NCBI GenBank assembly: GCA_017537365.1
Contig: JAFYKZ010000026.1
Location: forward strand, 248,001-312,000
DNA length: 64,000 nt
Direction of reading: 5' to 3'
From: Clostridia bacterium
GTDB lineage: Bacteria > Bacillota > Clostridia > Oscillospirales > Acutalibacteraceae
Shown here: in pieces, positions 36,078-45,079 of the stretch
Position numbering within the stretch: position 1 is the stretch's first letter
How the letters are laid out: each line of letters starts with the position of its first letter
Notes under the pieces: generated by a model
The model's input: only the letters and a program-made list of their open reading frames with translations
What the model was told of the DNA's origin: nothing
Database searches by the model: none
Position numbers and translations under genes: made by a program

Positions 36078-36103
36078 TTTAACATTATTTATATAAACTT
36101 TCA

Positions 36104-36148
36104 AAACCTCATTTGCCAAAAAGGCGAATGAGGTTTAATTTGTTTTTT
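36104..36148 (+). terminator. Terminator after the phosphoesterase gene
   Basis: AAACCTCATTTGCC (36104-36117) pairs with GGCGAATGAGGTTT (36123-36136, one G-U), followed by AATTTGTTTTTT. Confidence 0.85.
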
Positions 36149-36150
36149 AA

Positions 36151-36179
36151 TTGCTTTTTTAAACTTTCGGTATTATAAT
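36151..36179 (+). promoter_or_regulatory. Promoter of the glycosidase-like gene
   Basis: TTGCTT (36151-36156), 17-base spacer, TATAAT (36174-36179). Confidence 0.7.
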
Positions 36180-36217
36180 TTAATAAAAGATGATTGCCAA
36201 AAAAGGAGGCGCGCGAA

Positions 36218-38131
36218 ATGTTAAACAAAATCTGGGATATTGAAGATAACCATATTGCTTGGACTGTAAAAGAAGGACAAAGCCATTTTGATAATATTGA
36301 AATGAGCGGACTTTACACCGATTTTATTGTTCATTACGGTGTAAATAAAGACGGTACGCTTTTTCTTTCGCGCCATTGCTTTTTTCCTACTTTAAGAACA
36401 ATTCCTAACAACACCCACGCGACCTATAATGTTCGTTTTGAAGAAAAAGAGCTTCCCTTTCTTTTAGCAGACGGCAAAAAAATTATAGAAAAGCCTGTTA
36501 AATTCAAGTTTGACGGAATTTTGCAAACTAACTGCAAAACCGATAGCGGATTATTTATAAAACATCAGTTATTTCCATCAACAGACCTTAAATTTTGTTT
36601 CGAAATTATAACTGTGCATGCAGAAAAAGAGGTTACTATTTCTATTTCTAAGCCCTCAGATTTAGTCTACTCTTACGGCAGAGGCACAAAGGGAGTTTAT
36701 GTTGCAAAGGTTCACCATACTTTTAAAGACGCAATAACCTTAAAAGCCGGCGAAAGCACCGAATTTGCCGTATACTTTTATTGCGATATTGCAAACTGCA
36801 ATTCAGCACTTCCCGATTATAAAGAAGAACTTAAAAAACGCATTAAAAGAATAACCGAGCTTTGCGATAACTCATTAATTTTAAAAAGCGATTATCCCGA
36901 ACTTGATATTATGGCAAGACTTTCAAAGCTTAGAGCAGGCGAAAGCATTTTCGAGACTTTATCCGGTAAATTTCATAGTCCCGGTGGCACTGCCTACTAT
37001 GCGGCTATATGGTGCAACGACCAGATTGAATATGCAGGTCCGCACTTTGCCCTGACGGGTGATAAAACTGCCATAGAAGCTTCAATGAATGCCTATAAAG
37101 CCTATATCCCCTTTATGTCGGATAATTATTACCGTTTGCCCTCTTCTATCATAGCAGAGGGGCTTGATATATGGGAAGGTGCAAAAGACCGAGGCGATGC
37201 CGCTATGTATTTATACGGTGCTTCCCTATTTTGCCTATACCTCGGTGATGAAAAAACAGCAAATGAGCTTTATCCCGCTATAAAATGGTGTGCAGAATAC
37301 TGCGAAAGAAACAAAACTAAGGACGGAGTTATTTTCTCGGATAGCGATGAGCTTGAAGGTCGCTTCCCTACTGATAACAAAGCAAATCTTTCCACCTCAA
37401 GCCTTTGTTATGGCGGTTTAAAACTAGCCGCAAAGCTAGCTTTATCCTTAAAAGACATAGAAACTGCAAAAATTTTCACAGAACGTGCAAATCAGCTTGA
37501 AATTGCTATTGAAAGCTATTTTGGAGCAACGCTTCACGAATTTAAAACCTATCGTTATTCAAAAGGCTATGATACTTTACGCGCTTGGATATGTCTGCCG
37601 CTTTGTATGGGCATCAGTTTGAGAGCTGAAAGCACGCTTGATGCAATGCTCTCAGAATATCTTTGGACCGATGACGGTATGCTAACCTGCGAAATATCAA
37701 ATGAAAATAAAACTAACACAATATGGGACCGTTCAACCCTATACGGCATAAAATGCGCTTTTATGATGAGAAAAACAGACCGAATAATGAAGCATTTATT
37801 AAACTATTGCAACAAGCGTCTGCTAGGCGACAGAGTACCTTATGCTGTTGAGGCTTATCCTGAAGGTGAAAAAAGGCAACTTTCTGCCGAAAGTGCTTTA
37901 TTTGCAAGAATAGTTTCGGAAGGGATTTTTGCAATAGAACCCGAAAGTCTAACTTCTTTCTCTTTTGACCCTAATATTTGCCAAAGCCTTGGAAATATTT
38001 CACTTTCAAAAATACATATATGTAAAAACGCATACGATATTTCGGTTAACGGAAAAGATTGGCAGGTATTTAAAAACGGAAAACTAATTAAATCTGGTGT
38101 TGCAAACGGAAAGAGAGTTATAATTGGTTAA
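36218..38131 (+). CDS. Six-hairpin (alpha/alpha)6 glycosidase-like protein
   Basis: 637 residues without signal peptide. The N-terminal 220 residues look like a beta-sandwich; the rest looks like an (alpha/alpha)6 barrel, with WCNDQIEYAGPHFALTGD, EGLDIWEGAKDRGDAAMYLYGAS and YSKGYDTLRAWICLPL repeats of aromatic/acidic helices as in GH78/GH63/GH94-type enzymes. I cannot assign a GH number or pick the acid/base pair. ATG preceded by AAAGGAGG; the frame opens 8 codons earlier at a TTG inside the binding-site region. Cytosolic location suggests action on imported oligosaccharides. Confidence 0.65.
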   Translation: MLNKIWDIEDNHIAWTVKEGQSHFDNIEMSGLYTDFIVHYGVNKDGTLFLSRHCFFPTLRTIPNNTHATYNVRFEEKELPFLLADGKKIIEKPVKFKFDGILQTNCKTDSGLFIKHQLFPSTDLKFCFEIITVHAEKEVTISISKPSDLVYSYGRGTKGVYVAKVHHTFKDAITLKAGESTEFAVYFYCDIANCNSALPDYKEELKKRIKRITELCDNSLILKSDYPELDIMARLSKLRAGESIFETLSGKFHSPGGTAYYAAIWCNDQIEYAGPHFALTGDKTAIEASMNAYKAYIPFMSDNYYRLPSSIIAEGLDIWEGAKDRGDAAMYLYGASLFCLYLGDEKTANELYPAIKWCAEYCERNKTKDGVIFSDSDELEGRFPTDNKANLSTSSLCYGGLKLAAKLALSLKDIETAKIFTERANQLEIAIESYFGATLHEFKTYRYSKGYDTLRAWICLPLCMGISLRAESTLDAMLSEYLWTDDGMLTCEISNENKTNTIWDRSTLYGIKCAFMMRKTDRIMKHLLNYCNKRLLGDRVPYAVEAYPEGEKRQLSAESALFARIVSEGIFAIEPESLTSFSFDPNICQSLGNISLSKIHICKNAYDISVNGKDWQVFKNGKLIKSGVANGKRVIIG

Positions 38132-38218
38132 AACACATAAGCCAAATACTAAAATAATTATAAATTCAATAATAACTTTTAGTTTAATGCGCATACTATC
38201 AAAAAGGAGTTGTGCATT

Positions 38219-38653
38219 ATGATAGAACAAGATACTATTAAACTTTTAAGAGAATGTGATGCAGGCATTAAAATGGGTGTTAAATCAATAACTGATGTTA
38301 TTGACCGTGTTGAAAACAAGGATTTAAAAGAACTTCTTCATGCAAATAAAGACCGCCACGATGAGATAGATAAAAATCTTCAAGAACTTTTAGGTAGTTA
38401 TGGCGATGAAGGCAAAGACCCGAATTTCATTGCTGAAACAATGGCAAAAATGAAAACCGAGGTTAAGCTTCAAATGAAAGATACCGATAATACAATAGCT
38501 GACCTTATAACCGACGGTTGCAATATGGGTGTTAAATCTTTAAACAAATACCTTAACAAATATGCCGCAGCGGACGAAAAATCCAAAGATTTAACTAAAA
38601 AGCTAATTAATCTTGAAGCAGATTTAGCAGTTGATTTAAGAAAATATCTATAA
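38219..38653 (+). CDS. Small helical ferritin-like/DUF2383-like protein
   Basis: 144 residues, almost all helix, with a DRHDEID pattern near the middle of helix 2 (about 48-54) and repeat-like halves (AGIKMGVKSITDVI and CNMGVKSLNKYL). This resembles small four-helix-bundle proteins of the PA2169/DUF2383 kind, but metal ligands are sparse and I would not call it a ferritin. ATG with AAAGGAG upstream. Confidence 0.6.
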   Translation: MIEQDTIKLLRECDAGIKMGVKSITDVIDRVENKDLKELLHANKDRHDEIDKNLQELLGSYGDEGKDPNFIAETMAKMKTEVKLQMKDTDNTIADLITDGCNMGVKSLNKYLNKYAAADEKSKDLTKKLINLEADLAVDLRKYL

Positions 38654-38657
38654 AATA

Positions 38658-38683
38658 AAAACCGCCAAAATTTTGGCGGTTTT
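38658..38683. terminator. Bidirectional terminator between convergent genes
   Basis: AAAACCGCCAAAA/TTTTGGCGGTTTT palindrome, usable on both strands; it ends the helical-bundle gene from the left and the two-gene minus-strand pair from the right. Confidence 0.85.
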
Positions 38684-38686
38684 AAA

Positions 38687-38953
38687 TTATCCCTTTAATG
38701 CTCTTTCGAGCCAAACAAGACCGAAATCCAATGCCTCGAACATAGAATTTTTGGTTGTTTCCTTAACAATTCTATCCTTCATATCAAGCTGAATATCACT
38801 CTTTAAAAGTTGAACACTAACCTTTGAAGCAATATCATTATCACTCGATAAAATCTCAAATCTGATTACATAAGGGTCAGACATATCGCCGTAATAAATT
38901 TCGTTTTTACAGCGAACTAGCGGTTTTTCTTTATAGGTTAAAAATTCTGCCAT
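38687..38953 (-). CDS. Unknown small protein (second of pair)
   Basis: 88 residues, no family recognised. Beta-rich first half (KEKPLVRCKNEIYYGDMSDPYVIRFEIL) and helical C-terminus (MFEALDFGLVWLERALKG). Its ATG directly follows the stop of the upstream gene (TAA-ATG), so translation is coupled and the two products may act together. Confidence 0.65.
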   Translation of the reverse strand: MAEFLTYKEKPLVRCKNEIYYGDMSDPYVIRFEILSSDNDIASKVSVQLLKSDIQLDMKDRIVKETTKNSMFEALDFGLVWLERALKG

Positions 38954-39214
38954 TTAATTTTCCTCCATCGGTTTTCCGTAAAGATTAAAACGGAAAAGCA
39001 TTGTTTCATCATCAGGGTTAGAGCAAGTAATGGTTGCTTCTTCAATCTCGGTGCTCTTTAAAATAGTGCTAAGACCAATCATCTGGCAAAGCTTAGATTT
39101 AAGATTAAGCACATCACCCTCAGCAGTTTCGAGATAAACATCACCTTTACAGTCGTCTATTGCTTTTATAAAATCCTCAAAATCAATATTATGAAGCTTG
39201 ATTTTATTGTCCAT
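38954..39214 (-). CDS. Unknown small protein (first of pair)
   Basis: 86 residues, acidic, no family recognised; helix-strand mix (DFEDFIKAIDDCKGDVYLETAEGDVLNLKSKL). ATG preceded by GGAGG at the correct distance and by a strong promoter that is back-to-back with that of glyS. Confidence 0.65.
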   Translation of the reverse strand: MDNKIKLHNIDFEDFIKAIDDCKGDVYLETAEGDVLNLKSKLCQMIGLSTILKSTEIEEATITCSNPDDETMLFRFNLYGKPMEEN

Positions 39215-39246
39215 CTAAATAAACCTCCAAAAAATTCACTTATTAA

Positions 39247-39316
39247 AGTATAAACTATATAATTTAATATGTCAAGTTAATTAATTATTGACTTTTTGTT
39301 AAATATTATGTACTAT
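39247..39316. promoter_or_regulatory. Back-to-back promoters: small-protein pair (minus) and glyS (plus)
   Basis: Minus: TTGACA (39270-39275), 17-base spacer, TATACT (39247-39252). Plus: TTGACT (39288-39293), 17-base spacer, TACTAT (39311-39316). The two -35 boxes are only 12 bases apart, so polymerase binding could interfere. Confidence 0.8.
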
Positions 39317-39354
39317 ATTATTTGTATTAGTTTGTTATTTTGGAGGAGAAAATT

Positions 39355-40746
39355 TTGGAAAATTCGCAAAAGAATATGGAAACGATAGTTAGCCTTGCCA
39401 AAGGCAGAGGCTTTGTATATGCAGGTAGTGAGATATACGGCGGTCTTGCTAACTCTTGGGACTATGGTCCTCTCGGTGTTGAGCTTAAAAATAATATTAA
39501 AAAAGCTTGGTGGAAAAAGTTTGTTCAGGAATGTCCTTATAATGTTGGACTTGATAGTGCTATTTTAATGAACCCTGAAACTTGGGTAGCATCAGGCCAC
39601 TTAGGCGGTTTCTCTGATCCTCTTATGGACTGTAAATCTTGCAAAACCCGCCATAGAGCAGATAAGCTTATTGAGGACTATGTTGCAGAAAACAATTTAG
39701 ACGATAACCCTGCCGCTATGAGCGACGAGGAAATGATGGCATACATAGTTGAAAAAGGCATCGTATGCCCCTCTTGCGGTTCTAAGGATTTTACCGATAT
39801 CAGAAAATTCAATCTTATGTTTAAAACATTTCAGGGTGTTACCGAAGATAATTCCGCAACCCTTTATCTTCGTCCTGAAACTGCTCAGGGTATTTTCGTA
39901 AACTTTAAAAACATCGCAAGAACCTCCCGTAAAAAAGTGCCTTTCGGTGTGGCTCAAATCGGAAAATCCTTCCGTAACGAAATCACTCCCGGAAACTTCA
40001 TTTTCAGAACTCGCGAATTCGAACAGATGGAGCTTGAATTCTTCTGCAAACCCGGAACCGACCTTGAATGGTTTGAATTCTGGCGCGGATATTGCCGCGA
40101 TTGGCTTCTAAACTTAGGTATGGATAAGGATAGCCTCCGTCTTCGCGACCACGATAAAGACGAGCTTTGCTTCTATTCGAAAGCAACTACCGACTTTGAG
40201 TTCTTATTCCCATTTGGTTGGGGCGAGCTTTGGGGCGTTGCCGATAGAACTGATTATGATTTAAGTCAACATAGCAACCACTCAGGCGAAGCTATGGAAT
40301 ATTTTGACCCCGAAACAAACGAGAAATATATTCCTTATGTTATCGAGCCTTCTTTGGGTGCAGACCGCGTTCTTTTAGCTTTCCTTTGCAACGCTTATGA
40401 CGAGGAGACCGACGAAAAGGGTGATACAAGAACTGTTCTTCGCTTCCACCCTGCATTAGCTCCTTTTAAAGCCGCTGTTCTTCCCCTTTCCAAAAAATTA
40501 AGCGATAAAGCTATGGAAATTTACTCTGAACTTTCAAAATACTTCCCTGTTGATTATGACGATGCAGGCTCTATCGGTAAGCGCTACCGTAGAGAAGACG
40601 AAATTGGTACTCCTATTTGTATCACCTACGATTTTGATTCTTTGGAGGACGGTTGTGTTACTGTTCGCGACCGCGACACTATGGAGCAAAAAAGAATTTC
40701 TATTGGTGAGCTTAAAGAATACATTGAAAAAGTAATAGAATTTTAA
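39355..40746 (+). CDS. glyS: Glycyl-tRNA synthetase (single-chain alpha2 type)
   Basis: Class II synthetase of the homodimeric type (463 residues), not the alpha/beta bacterial form. Motif 2 and 3 regions [19 protein letters not shown] and [14 protein letters not shown]; zinc-like cysteines CKSCKTRHR and CPSCGSKD. Start: a TTG at 39355 eight bases after GGAGGAG; the open frame begins at a TTG inside that binding site, which is unlikely to be used. No T-box leader is visible. Confidence 0.95.
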   Translation: MENSQKNMETIVSLAKGRGFVYAGSEIYGGLANSWDYGPLGVELKNNIKKAWWKKFVQECPYNVGLDSAILMNPETWVASGHLGGFSDPLMDCKSCKTRHRADKLIEDYVAENNLDDNPAAMSDEEMMAYIVEKGIVCPSCGSKDFTDIRKFNLMFKTFQGVTEDNSATLYLRPETAQGIFVNFKNIARTSRKKVPFGVAQIGKSFRNEITPGNFIFRTREFEQMELEFFCKPGTDLEWFEFWRGYCRDWLLNLGMDKDSLRLRDHDKDELCFYSKATTDFEFLFPFGWGELWGVADRTDYDLSQHSNHSGEAMEYFDPETNEKYIPYVIEPSLGADRVLLAFLCNAYDEETDEKGDTRTVLRFHPALAPFKAAVLPLSKKLSDKAMEIYSELSKYFPVDYDDAGSIGKRYRREDEIGTPICITYDFDSLEDGCVTVRDRDTMEQKRISIGELKEYIEKVIEF

Positions 40747-40751
40747 ATTTT

Positions 40752-40782
40752 AGCATAATATCACCATAGGGTGATTATTATG
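40752..40782 (+). promoter_or_regulatory. Hairpin covering the ribosome binding site of the Na/Pi-type gene
   Basis: ATAATATCACC pairs with GGTGATTATTAT (one bulge) around a 4-base ATAG loop. The 3' arm includes the GGTGAT binding site and the start ATG. No T-run, so not a terminator. Confidence 0.5.
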
Positions 40783-41805
40783 GCAACTGAGATTTTAACT
40801 ATGGCCGCTCTGCTTTTGGGCGGCCTTACTTTTTTTATTTACGGTATGAGCGTTATGTCTGACAACTTAAAAAATGCCGCAGGAAATTCTATCGAACGAA
40901 GTTTAAATAAAATAGCTTCTAATGACCTATTAGGTTTTTTATTAGGTGCGGGTATAACTATCGCTATTCAGTCCTCATCTGCTATGACGGTTATGCTGGT
41001 ATCTCTTGTAAACTCAGGAATTTTAGAATTCAGAAACACCTTTGGCGTTATTATGGGCTCAAATGTTGGAACAACACTTACCGCATGGTTATTTAGTTTT
41101 ATGGGTATTGATAAAAATAATTTATTAATAACCCTCTTTAAACCTATGACCTTTGCGCCGTTTCTCGCCTTTTGCGGTTTAACTATGAAAATGATTTCAA
41201 AATCAGAAAGAAAACAGAATATAGGGCTGATTTTTATCGGTTTTGCCATTTTAATGTTTGGAATGGAATTTATGAGCGAGTCTATGAAAAATATCAGAAC
41301 CTTAAACGGTTTCGATTTATTTTTAATAACCATTAAAAATCCAATTTCCGCGCTTTTAATCTCAACGATATTTACAGGGATTATACAGTCCTCTGCCGCA
41401 ACAATAGCTATCGTTCAGTCATTAGCATTATCAGGCGGTATAACCTTAGAAATGGCAATTCCGTTAGTTCTTGGCGCTAATATCGGCACTTGCGTTACCG
41501 CCTTGATTTCAAGCATTGGAACAAACAAAGCCGCAAAACAACTGGTTATTATGCATTTTTTAGTTAATATTTTAGGCTCGATGGCATGTATGCTGATACT
41601 ATACTTTTTTAAATGTCTTAATTTAGAAATTTTATCTAACGAAATATCTATTGTTTCAGTTGCAATTATTCACACATTATTTAATGTTCTTAATACCGTT
41701 TTTCTTATTCCGTTTAAAAGTAAACTGATTAAATTATGCGAATTTATTATGTTTAAAAATCACAATGCAAATATATCAAATATAAAAATCAAAAAACCCG
41801 CGTAA
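40780..41805 (+). CDS. Na+/phosphate cotransporter family membrane protein (NptA-like)
   Basis: 341 residues, about eight TM segments. Two inverted-repeat QSS motifs, AIQSSSAMTVMLVSL (about 63-77) and IIQSSAATIAIVQSL, define the Na/Pi (SLC34-like) family. The C-terminal PhoU-like domain of longer relatives is missing. ATG at 40780 follows GGTGAT; a GTG within that site opens the frame but should not be the start. Presumably phosphate or another anion import with sodium. Confidence 0.88.
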   Translation: MATEILTMAALLLGGLTFFIYGMSVMSDNLKNAAGNSIERSLNKIASNDLLGFLLGAGITIAIQSSSAMTVMLVSLVNSGILEFRNTFGVIMGSNVGTTLTAWLFSFMGIDKNNLLITLFKPMTFAPFLAFCGLTMKMISKSERKQNIGLIFIGFAILMFGMEFMSESMKNIRTLNGFDLFLITIKNPISALLISTIFTGIIQSSAATIAIVQSLALSGGITLEMAIPLVLGANIGTCVTALISSIGTNKAAKQLVIMHFLVNILGSMACMLILYFFKCLNLEILSNEISIVSVAIIHTLFNVLNTVFLIPFKSKLIKLCEFIMFKNHNANISNIKIKKPA

Positions 41806-41816
41806 AGCGGGTTTTT
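41792..41816. terminator. Bidirectional terminator with a stop codon in its loop
   Basis: AAAAACCCGC (41792-41801) and GCGGGTTTTT (41807-41816). The loop GTAAA holds the TAA of the upstream gene, and the znuB stop begins at 41817. Confidence 0.88.
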
Positions 41817-42635
41817 CTATGCATTTTTTCTGTTTATAATTTTATATATTAAAAGTGAAATCAAATAAGAAACAACTGCAACAAAAACGATTACAGCTCC
41901 TGATGAAACCGCGAAATTATAAGAAATTAAAAGTCCGATTAAGCAAAAAGAGAAACTGAAAACCGAAGATAAAATTATCTGTCCTTTTATGTTTTTGCAA
42001 ATAAGTGAAGCTGTTGCAGAGGGCGCCGAAAGCAAAGCCATAACTAATATTATTCCAACAACTCTAATTAAAAGTATAATGCTTAATGCTATTAAAATTA
42101 AAATTAAATTCTCGAAAAATACAGGATTTATTCCCGATACAAGAGCAAAAGTTTCATCGAATAAAAATGATATTATATAATTATAAAGCATAAAAAACGC
42201 AAGCAAAATAATCAGGCAAAAGACCGCCATTATTAAAATATCACTTTTTTTAACGGCTAAAATATTTCCGAATAAATAAGCATTTATATCTGGAGGATAA
42301 CCCTTTAAAAGCGAAGTAAAAACAACACCAAGCGCCATACCGAGAGACCAAAGAAGCGCTATAATCATATCGGAGTTTCTGCCGCCTTTTTTACGAACTT
42401 TGCCTATTATAAGAGCAGATATAACCGAAAAAGCGGTGGCAGTTATCATAGGTTCTACTCCAAGTAAAAAGCCAAGTCCCACACCTCCGTAAGAAGTATG
42501 CGCAATTCCACCTGCCATCATAAACAGCTTTTTTTGAGAGATTATAACCCCAATAACACCGCATATTATGGCAGAAAGCAAGCTTGCCCAAAAGGCATTT
42601 TGCAGAAATTCATACTGAAAAAAATCCTTAATCAT
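41817..42635 (-). CDS. znuB: Zinc/manganese ABC transporter permease
   Basis: 272 residues, about eight TM segments, ABC-3 family: FLQNAFWASLLSAIICGVIGVI at the start, GGIAHTSYGGVGLGFLLG (about 41-58), and the GINPVFFENL region. Last gene of the operon; 12 bases after the ATPase gene. Partner of the adjacent ATPase and binding lipoprotein. Confidence 0.92.
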   Translation of the reverse strand: MIKDFFQYEFLQNAFWASLLSAIICGVIGVIISQKKLFMMAGGIAHTSYGGVGLGFLLGVEPMITATAFSVISALIIGKVRKKGGRNSDMIIALLWSLGMALGVVFTSLLKGYPPDINAYLFGNILAVKKSDILIMAVFCLIILLAFFMLYNYIISFLFDETFALVSGINPVFFENLILILIALSIILLIRVVGIILVMALLSAPSATASLICKNIKGQIILSSVFSFSFCLIGLLISYNFAVSSGAVIVFVAVVSYLISLLIYKIINRKNA

Positions 42636-42647
42636 TATTTATATCCT

Positions 42648-43286
42648 TTATAAATTTATAATTTTCGTTGAATACTTTTTTGCTGAAATCAAATCATGGG
42701 TTACAAGCACTATTGTAACACCGTTTTTATTAAGTTCGCTTAACAGAGAAAATATTTTATCAGAAGACTCAGTATCAATATTAGCGGTAGGTTCATCTAG
42801 AAATAAAATTTCAGGATTTTGGGCCAATGCCCTCGCAATTAGCATACGCTGAAATTCGCCGCCTGAAAGTTCCCCTACCGCACGCTTTTCAAATCCCTTT
42901 AATCCAACATTTTCTAAAAGCTTTGAAGCCTTATCGCAATCATTTTTAGAAAAGTATTTAAAAGGAATAATTTTAGGTCCGAGAGTTGCAGTTAGCACAG
43001 CTTTTTCAACTGTTATCGGAAAATTCTTTTCACAGGTTTCAGTTTGAGGCACAAAGCCAATATGCTTATATACCTTTTTAATATTTTTTCCTAAAACCTT
43101 AACTTCACCGCTATATTGTTTTATAAAGCCTAAGACGGTATGCAAAAGGGTTGTTTTACCTGCACCGTTAGGACCTATAACACTAACAAACTCTCCCCTT
43201 TTTATATCGAGAGAAATGTTTTGGATAGCATCGCATTTACCGTAAGAAACGCTTAAATTTTTAATGCTTATTGCAGTTTCATTCAT
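42648..43286 (-). CDS. znuC: Zinc/manganese ABC transporter ATP-binding protein
   Basis: 212 residues. Walker A GPNGAGKTT (about 38-46), signature ELSGGEFQRMLIARAL, Walker B EILFLDEPTANID, H-loop VTHD. Slightly short at the C-terminus compared with 230-250-residue relatives but all motifs are complete. One base separates it from the binding-protein gene. Confidence 0.93.
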   Translation of the reverse strand: MNETAISIKNLSVSYGKCDAIQNISLDIKRGEFVSVIGPNGAGKTTLLHTVLGFIKQYSGEVKVLGKNIKKVYKHIGFVPQTETCEKNFPITVEKAVLTATLGPKIIPFKYFSKNDCDKASKLLENVGLKGFEKRAVGELSGGEFQRMLIARALAQNPEILFLDEPTANIDTESSDKIFSLLSELNKNGVTIVLVTHDLISAKKYSTKIINL

Positions 43287-43287
43287 T

Positions 43288-44142
43288 CTATATTGCCTCT
43301 GCGATTTTTATCGCAATATCCTTTAAATTATTTTCATAATCGTAACCGAGTGGGTCTAAGCAAACCGCTTTACCGCCAATCTCCTCTGCAAAAGACTCGG
43401 CTTCAAAAACACCGTCTTGCACCTGATAAAATACTGTCTTAATATTTCGCTTTTTCGCAAAATCAACAAGTTTTACCAAATCTTTTGGCGAGGGTGATTT
43501 ACCGTCTTGCTCCAAAACGGTCATATTAAGCGAATAATCTTCTGCAAAATATCCGAAAGCAGGATGCACCGCTATGAAATCTTTACCATTTTTAGAATTT
43601 ATTAATTCCTTAATTTCTTTATCAAGCAAATTTAGTTTTTTGGTGTAATTTTTTGAGTTTTCAATATATTTTTGAGAGTTTTCAAAATTTATCTCAGACA
43701 AAACCTCTGCAATTTTTTCAGTTATAATAACAGCTCTTTTTACCGATAACCAGATATGAGGGTCTCGGCTGTTGCCGATTTTAAGGTCGCTATATTTTTT
43801 AGATACTTCCTCTTGCAGTTTTATAATTTTAGTTTTTTCAGAAACAAAACTTTTAAGTATCTTATCCTCTGCCGAAATGCCGATTGCAAAATAAACCTCA
43901 GCATTCTGAAGCTTTTTAATAAGCTCAGGCGATGGGTCATAAGTTTCAGGGGATGCCCCCTCAGCTATAACGGCTATTATCTCGAAATCATCTCCGCAAA
44001 CCTCTTTTATAATTCCTGCTATCGGTAAAATTGAAACCGCTATAACCCTTTTTTCTTCTCTATCAGACATACTGTTTTCACTACAAGCAGACAAAGAAAA
44101 AATCAATATAACAATCAACAAAAATGATAATATCTTTCTCAT
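43288..44142 (-). CDS. znuA: Zinc-binding lipoprotein of ABC transporter (ZnuA/TroA family)
   Basis: 284 residues. Signal peptide with lipobox LSAC (Cys20). Cluster A-I binding protein with metal ligands expected at the Glu/Asp near ETYDPSPE, His in DPHIWLS, His in AVHPAFGYFAEDY and a C-terminal acidic residue. The usual first His (HxYxP) is replaced by E-T-Y-D-P. The long His-rich loop of classical ZnuA is absent. First gene of the operon. Confidence 0.88.
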   Translation of the reverse strand: MRKILSFLLIVILIFSLSACSENSMSDREEKRVIAVSILPIAGIIKEVCGDDFEIIAVIAEGASPETYDPSPELIKKLQNAEVYFAIGISAEDKILKSFVSEKTKIIKLQEEVSKKYSDLKIGNSRDPHIWLSVKRAVIITEKIAEVLSEINFENSQKYIENSKNYTKKLNLLDKEIKELINSKNGKDFIAVHPAFGYFAEDYSLNMTVLEQDGKSPSPKDLVKLVDFAKKRNIKTVFYQVQDGVFEAESFAEEIGGKAVCLDPLGYDYENNLKDIAIKIAEAI

Positions 44143-44159
44143 TGTTTTCTCCGTTTTTG

Positions 44160-44213
44160 AATTTGCAACTCATTTGCAAATTATATTTTAATACTCACCA
44201 CTCAAACTGTCAA
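44160..44213 (-). promoter_or_regulatory. znuA promoter with a 23-bp metal-repressor-like palindrome
   Basis: Minus strand: TTGACA (44208-44213), 17-base spacer, TAAAAT (44185-44190). Right after the -10, at 44160-44182, is AATTTGCAACTCATTTGCAAATT-type dyad: arms AATTTGCAA and TTGCAAATT with a 5-base centre, 10 of 11 symmetric pairs matching. Its 23-bp size and place on the transcription start fit a Zur/Fur-family operator. Confidence 0.75.
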
Positions 44214-44320
44214 GCAAAATGAAAAAATTTTAAAAAAATATGAAATTTTATGTTTCTTTTTTTAATCGATTATGCTATAATATATTATGTATATTTATGC
44301 AATAAAGGATTTATTAAAAA

Positions 44321-45076
44321 ATGGATAATAATATTAAAGAAACGCAAGAACTTAATATAATTTGCGGTAGAAATCCCGTTTTGGAAGCGGTGCGCTCAGG
44401 AAGAGAGATTGACCGTCTTTTAGTGGCTCACGGAACATCAGGCGGAACTGTTACCGCAATAATTGCAAAATGCAAAGCAAAAGGAATATTAATTAAAGAA
44501 ATCAGCCCGCAAAAGCTCGATTATTATTGCGGAGGAGCTAACCATCAGGGTGTTGCAGTATTCCCTGCCTCTCAAGAATATTCCACTGTTGAAGATATTT
44601 TAAACACCGCAAAGGAGCGAGACGAAAAACCGTTTATAATCATTTGCGATGAAATTGAAGACCCTCATAATTTAGGCGCTATTATAAGAACAGCAGAAGC
44701 CAGCGGTGTTCACGGAATTATTATTCCAAAACGCCGAAGTGCATCCTTAAATGCAACGGTTGCTAAGTCTGCCAGCGGAGCGCTCGAATATATGAAGGTT
44801 GCCAGAGTTACTAATATCGCAAACACTATTGACGATTTAAAAGAACAAGGTGTTTGGGTTTTTGGCGCCGATATGGACGGTGAGGATTACACCAAGGTTG
44901 ACTTTGACCTTCCTTGTGCAATAGTTATTGGCAACGAAGGAAAAGGAATAGGAAATTTAACCGCTAAAAAATGCGACCGAATTATAAGTCTTCCAATGAA
45001 AGGCAAAATCAACTCGCTTAATGCCTCAGTAGCGGCGGGTATACTTATGTATGAAGCAGTTCGCAAAAGGAGTTAA
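44321..45076 (+). CDS. rlmB: 23S rRNA 2'-O-methyltransferase RlmB-like (TrmH family)
   Basis: SpoU/TrmH methyltransferase (251 residues). N-terminal substrate-binding domain (ICGRNPVLEAVRSGREIDRLLVA), then knotted SAM domain with motifs EDPHNLGAIIRTAEASG, VIGNEGKGI and SLNASVAAGI. In bacteria it methylates G2251 of 23S rRNA. A TATAAT lies at 44276-44281 upstream. Followed after 3 bases by the P-type ATPase-like gene. Confidence 0.92.
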   Translation: MDNNIKETQELNIICGRNPVLEAVRSGREIDRLLVAHGTSGGTVTAIIAKCKAKGILIKEISPQKLDYYCGGANHQGVAVFPASQEYSTVEDILNTAKERDEKPFIIICDEIEDPHNLGAIIRTAEASGVHGIIIPKRRSASLNATVAKSASGALEYMKVARVTNIANTIDDLKEQGVWVFGADMDGEDYTKVDFDLPCAIVIGNEGKGIGNLTAKKCDRIISLPMKGKINSLNASVAAGILMYEAVRKRS

Positions 45077-45079
45077 AAA

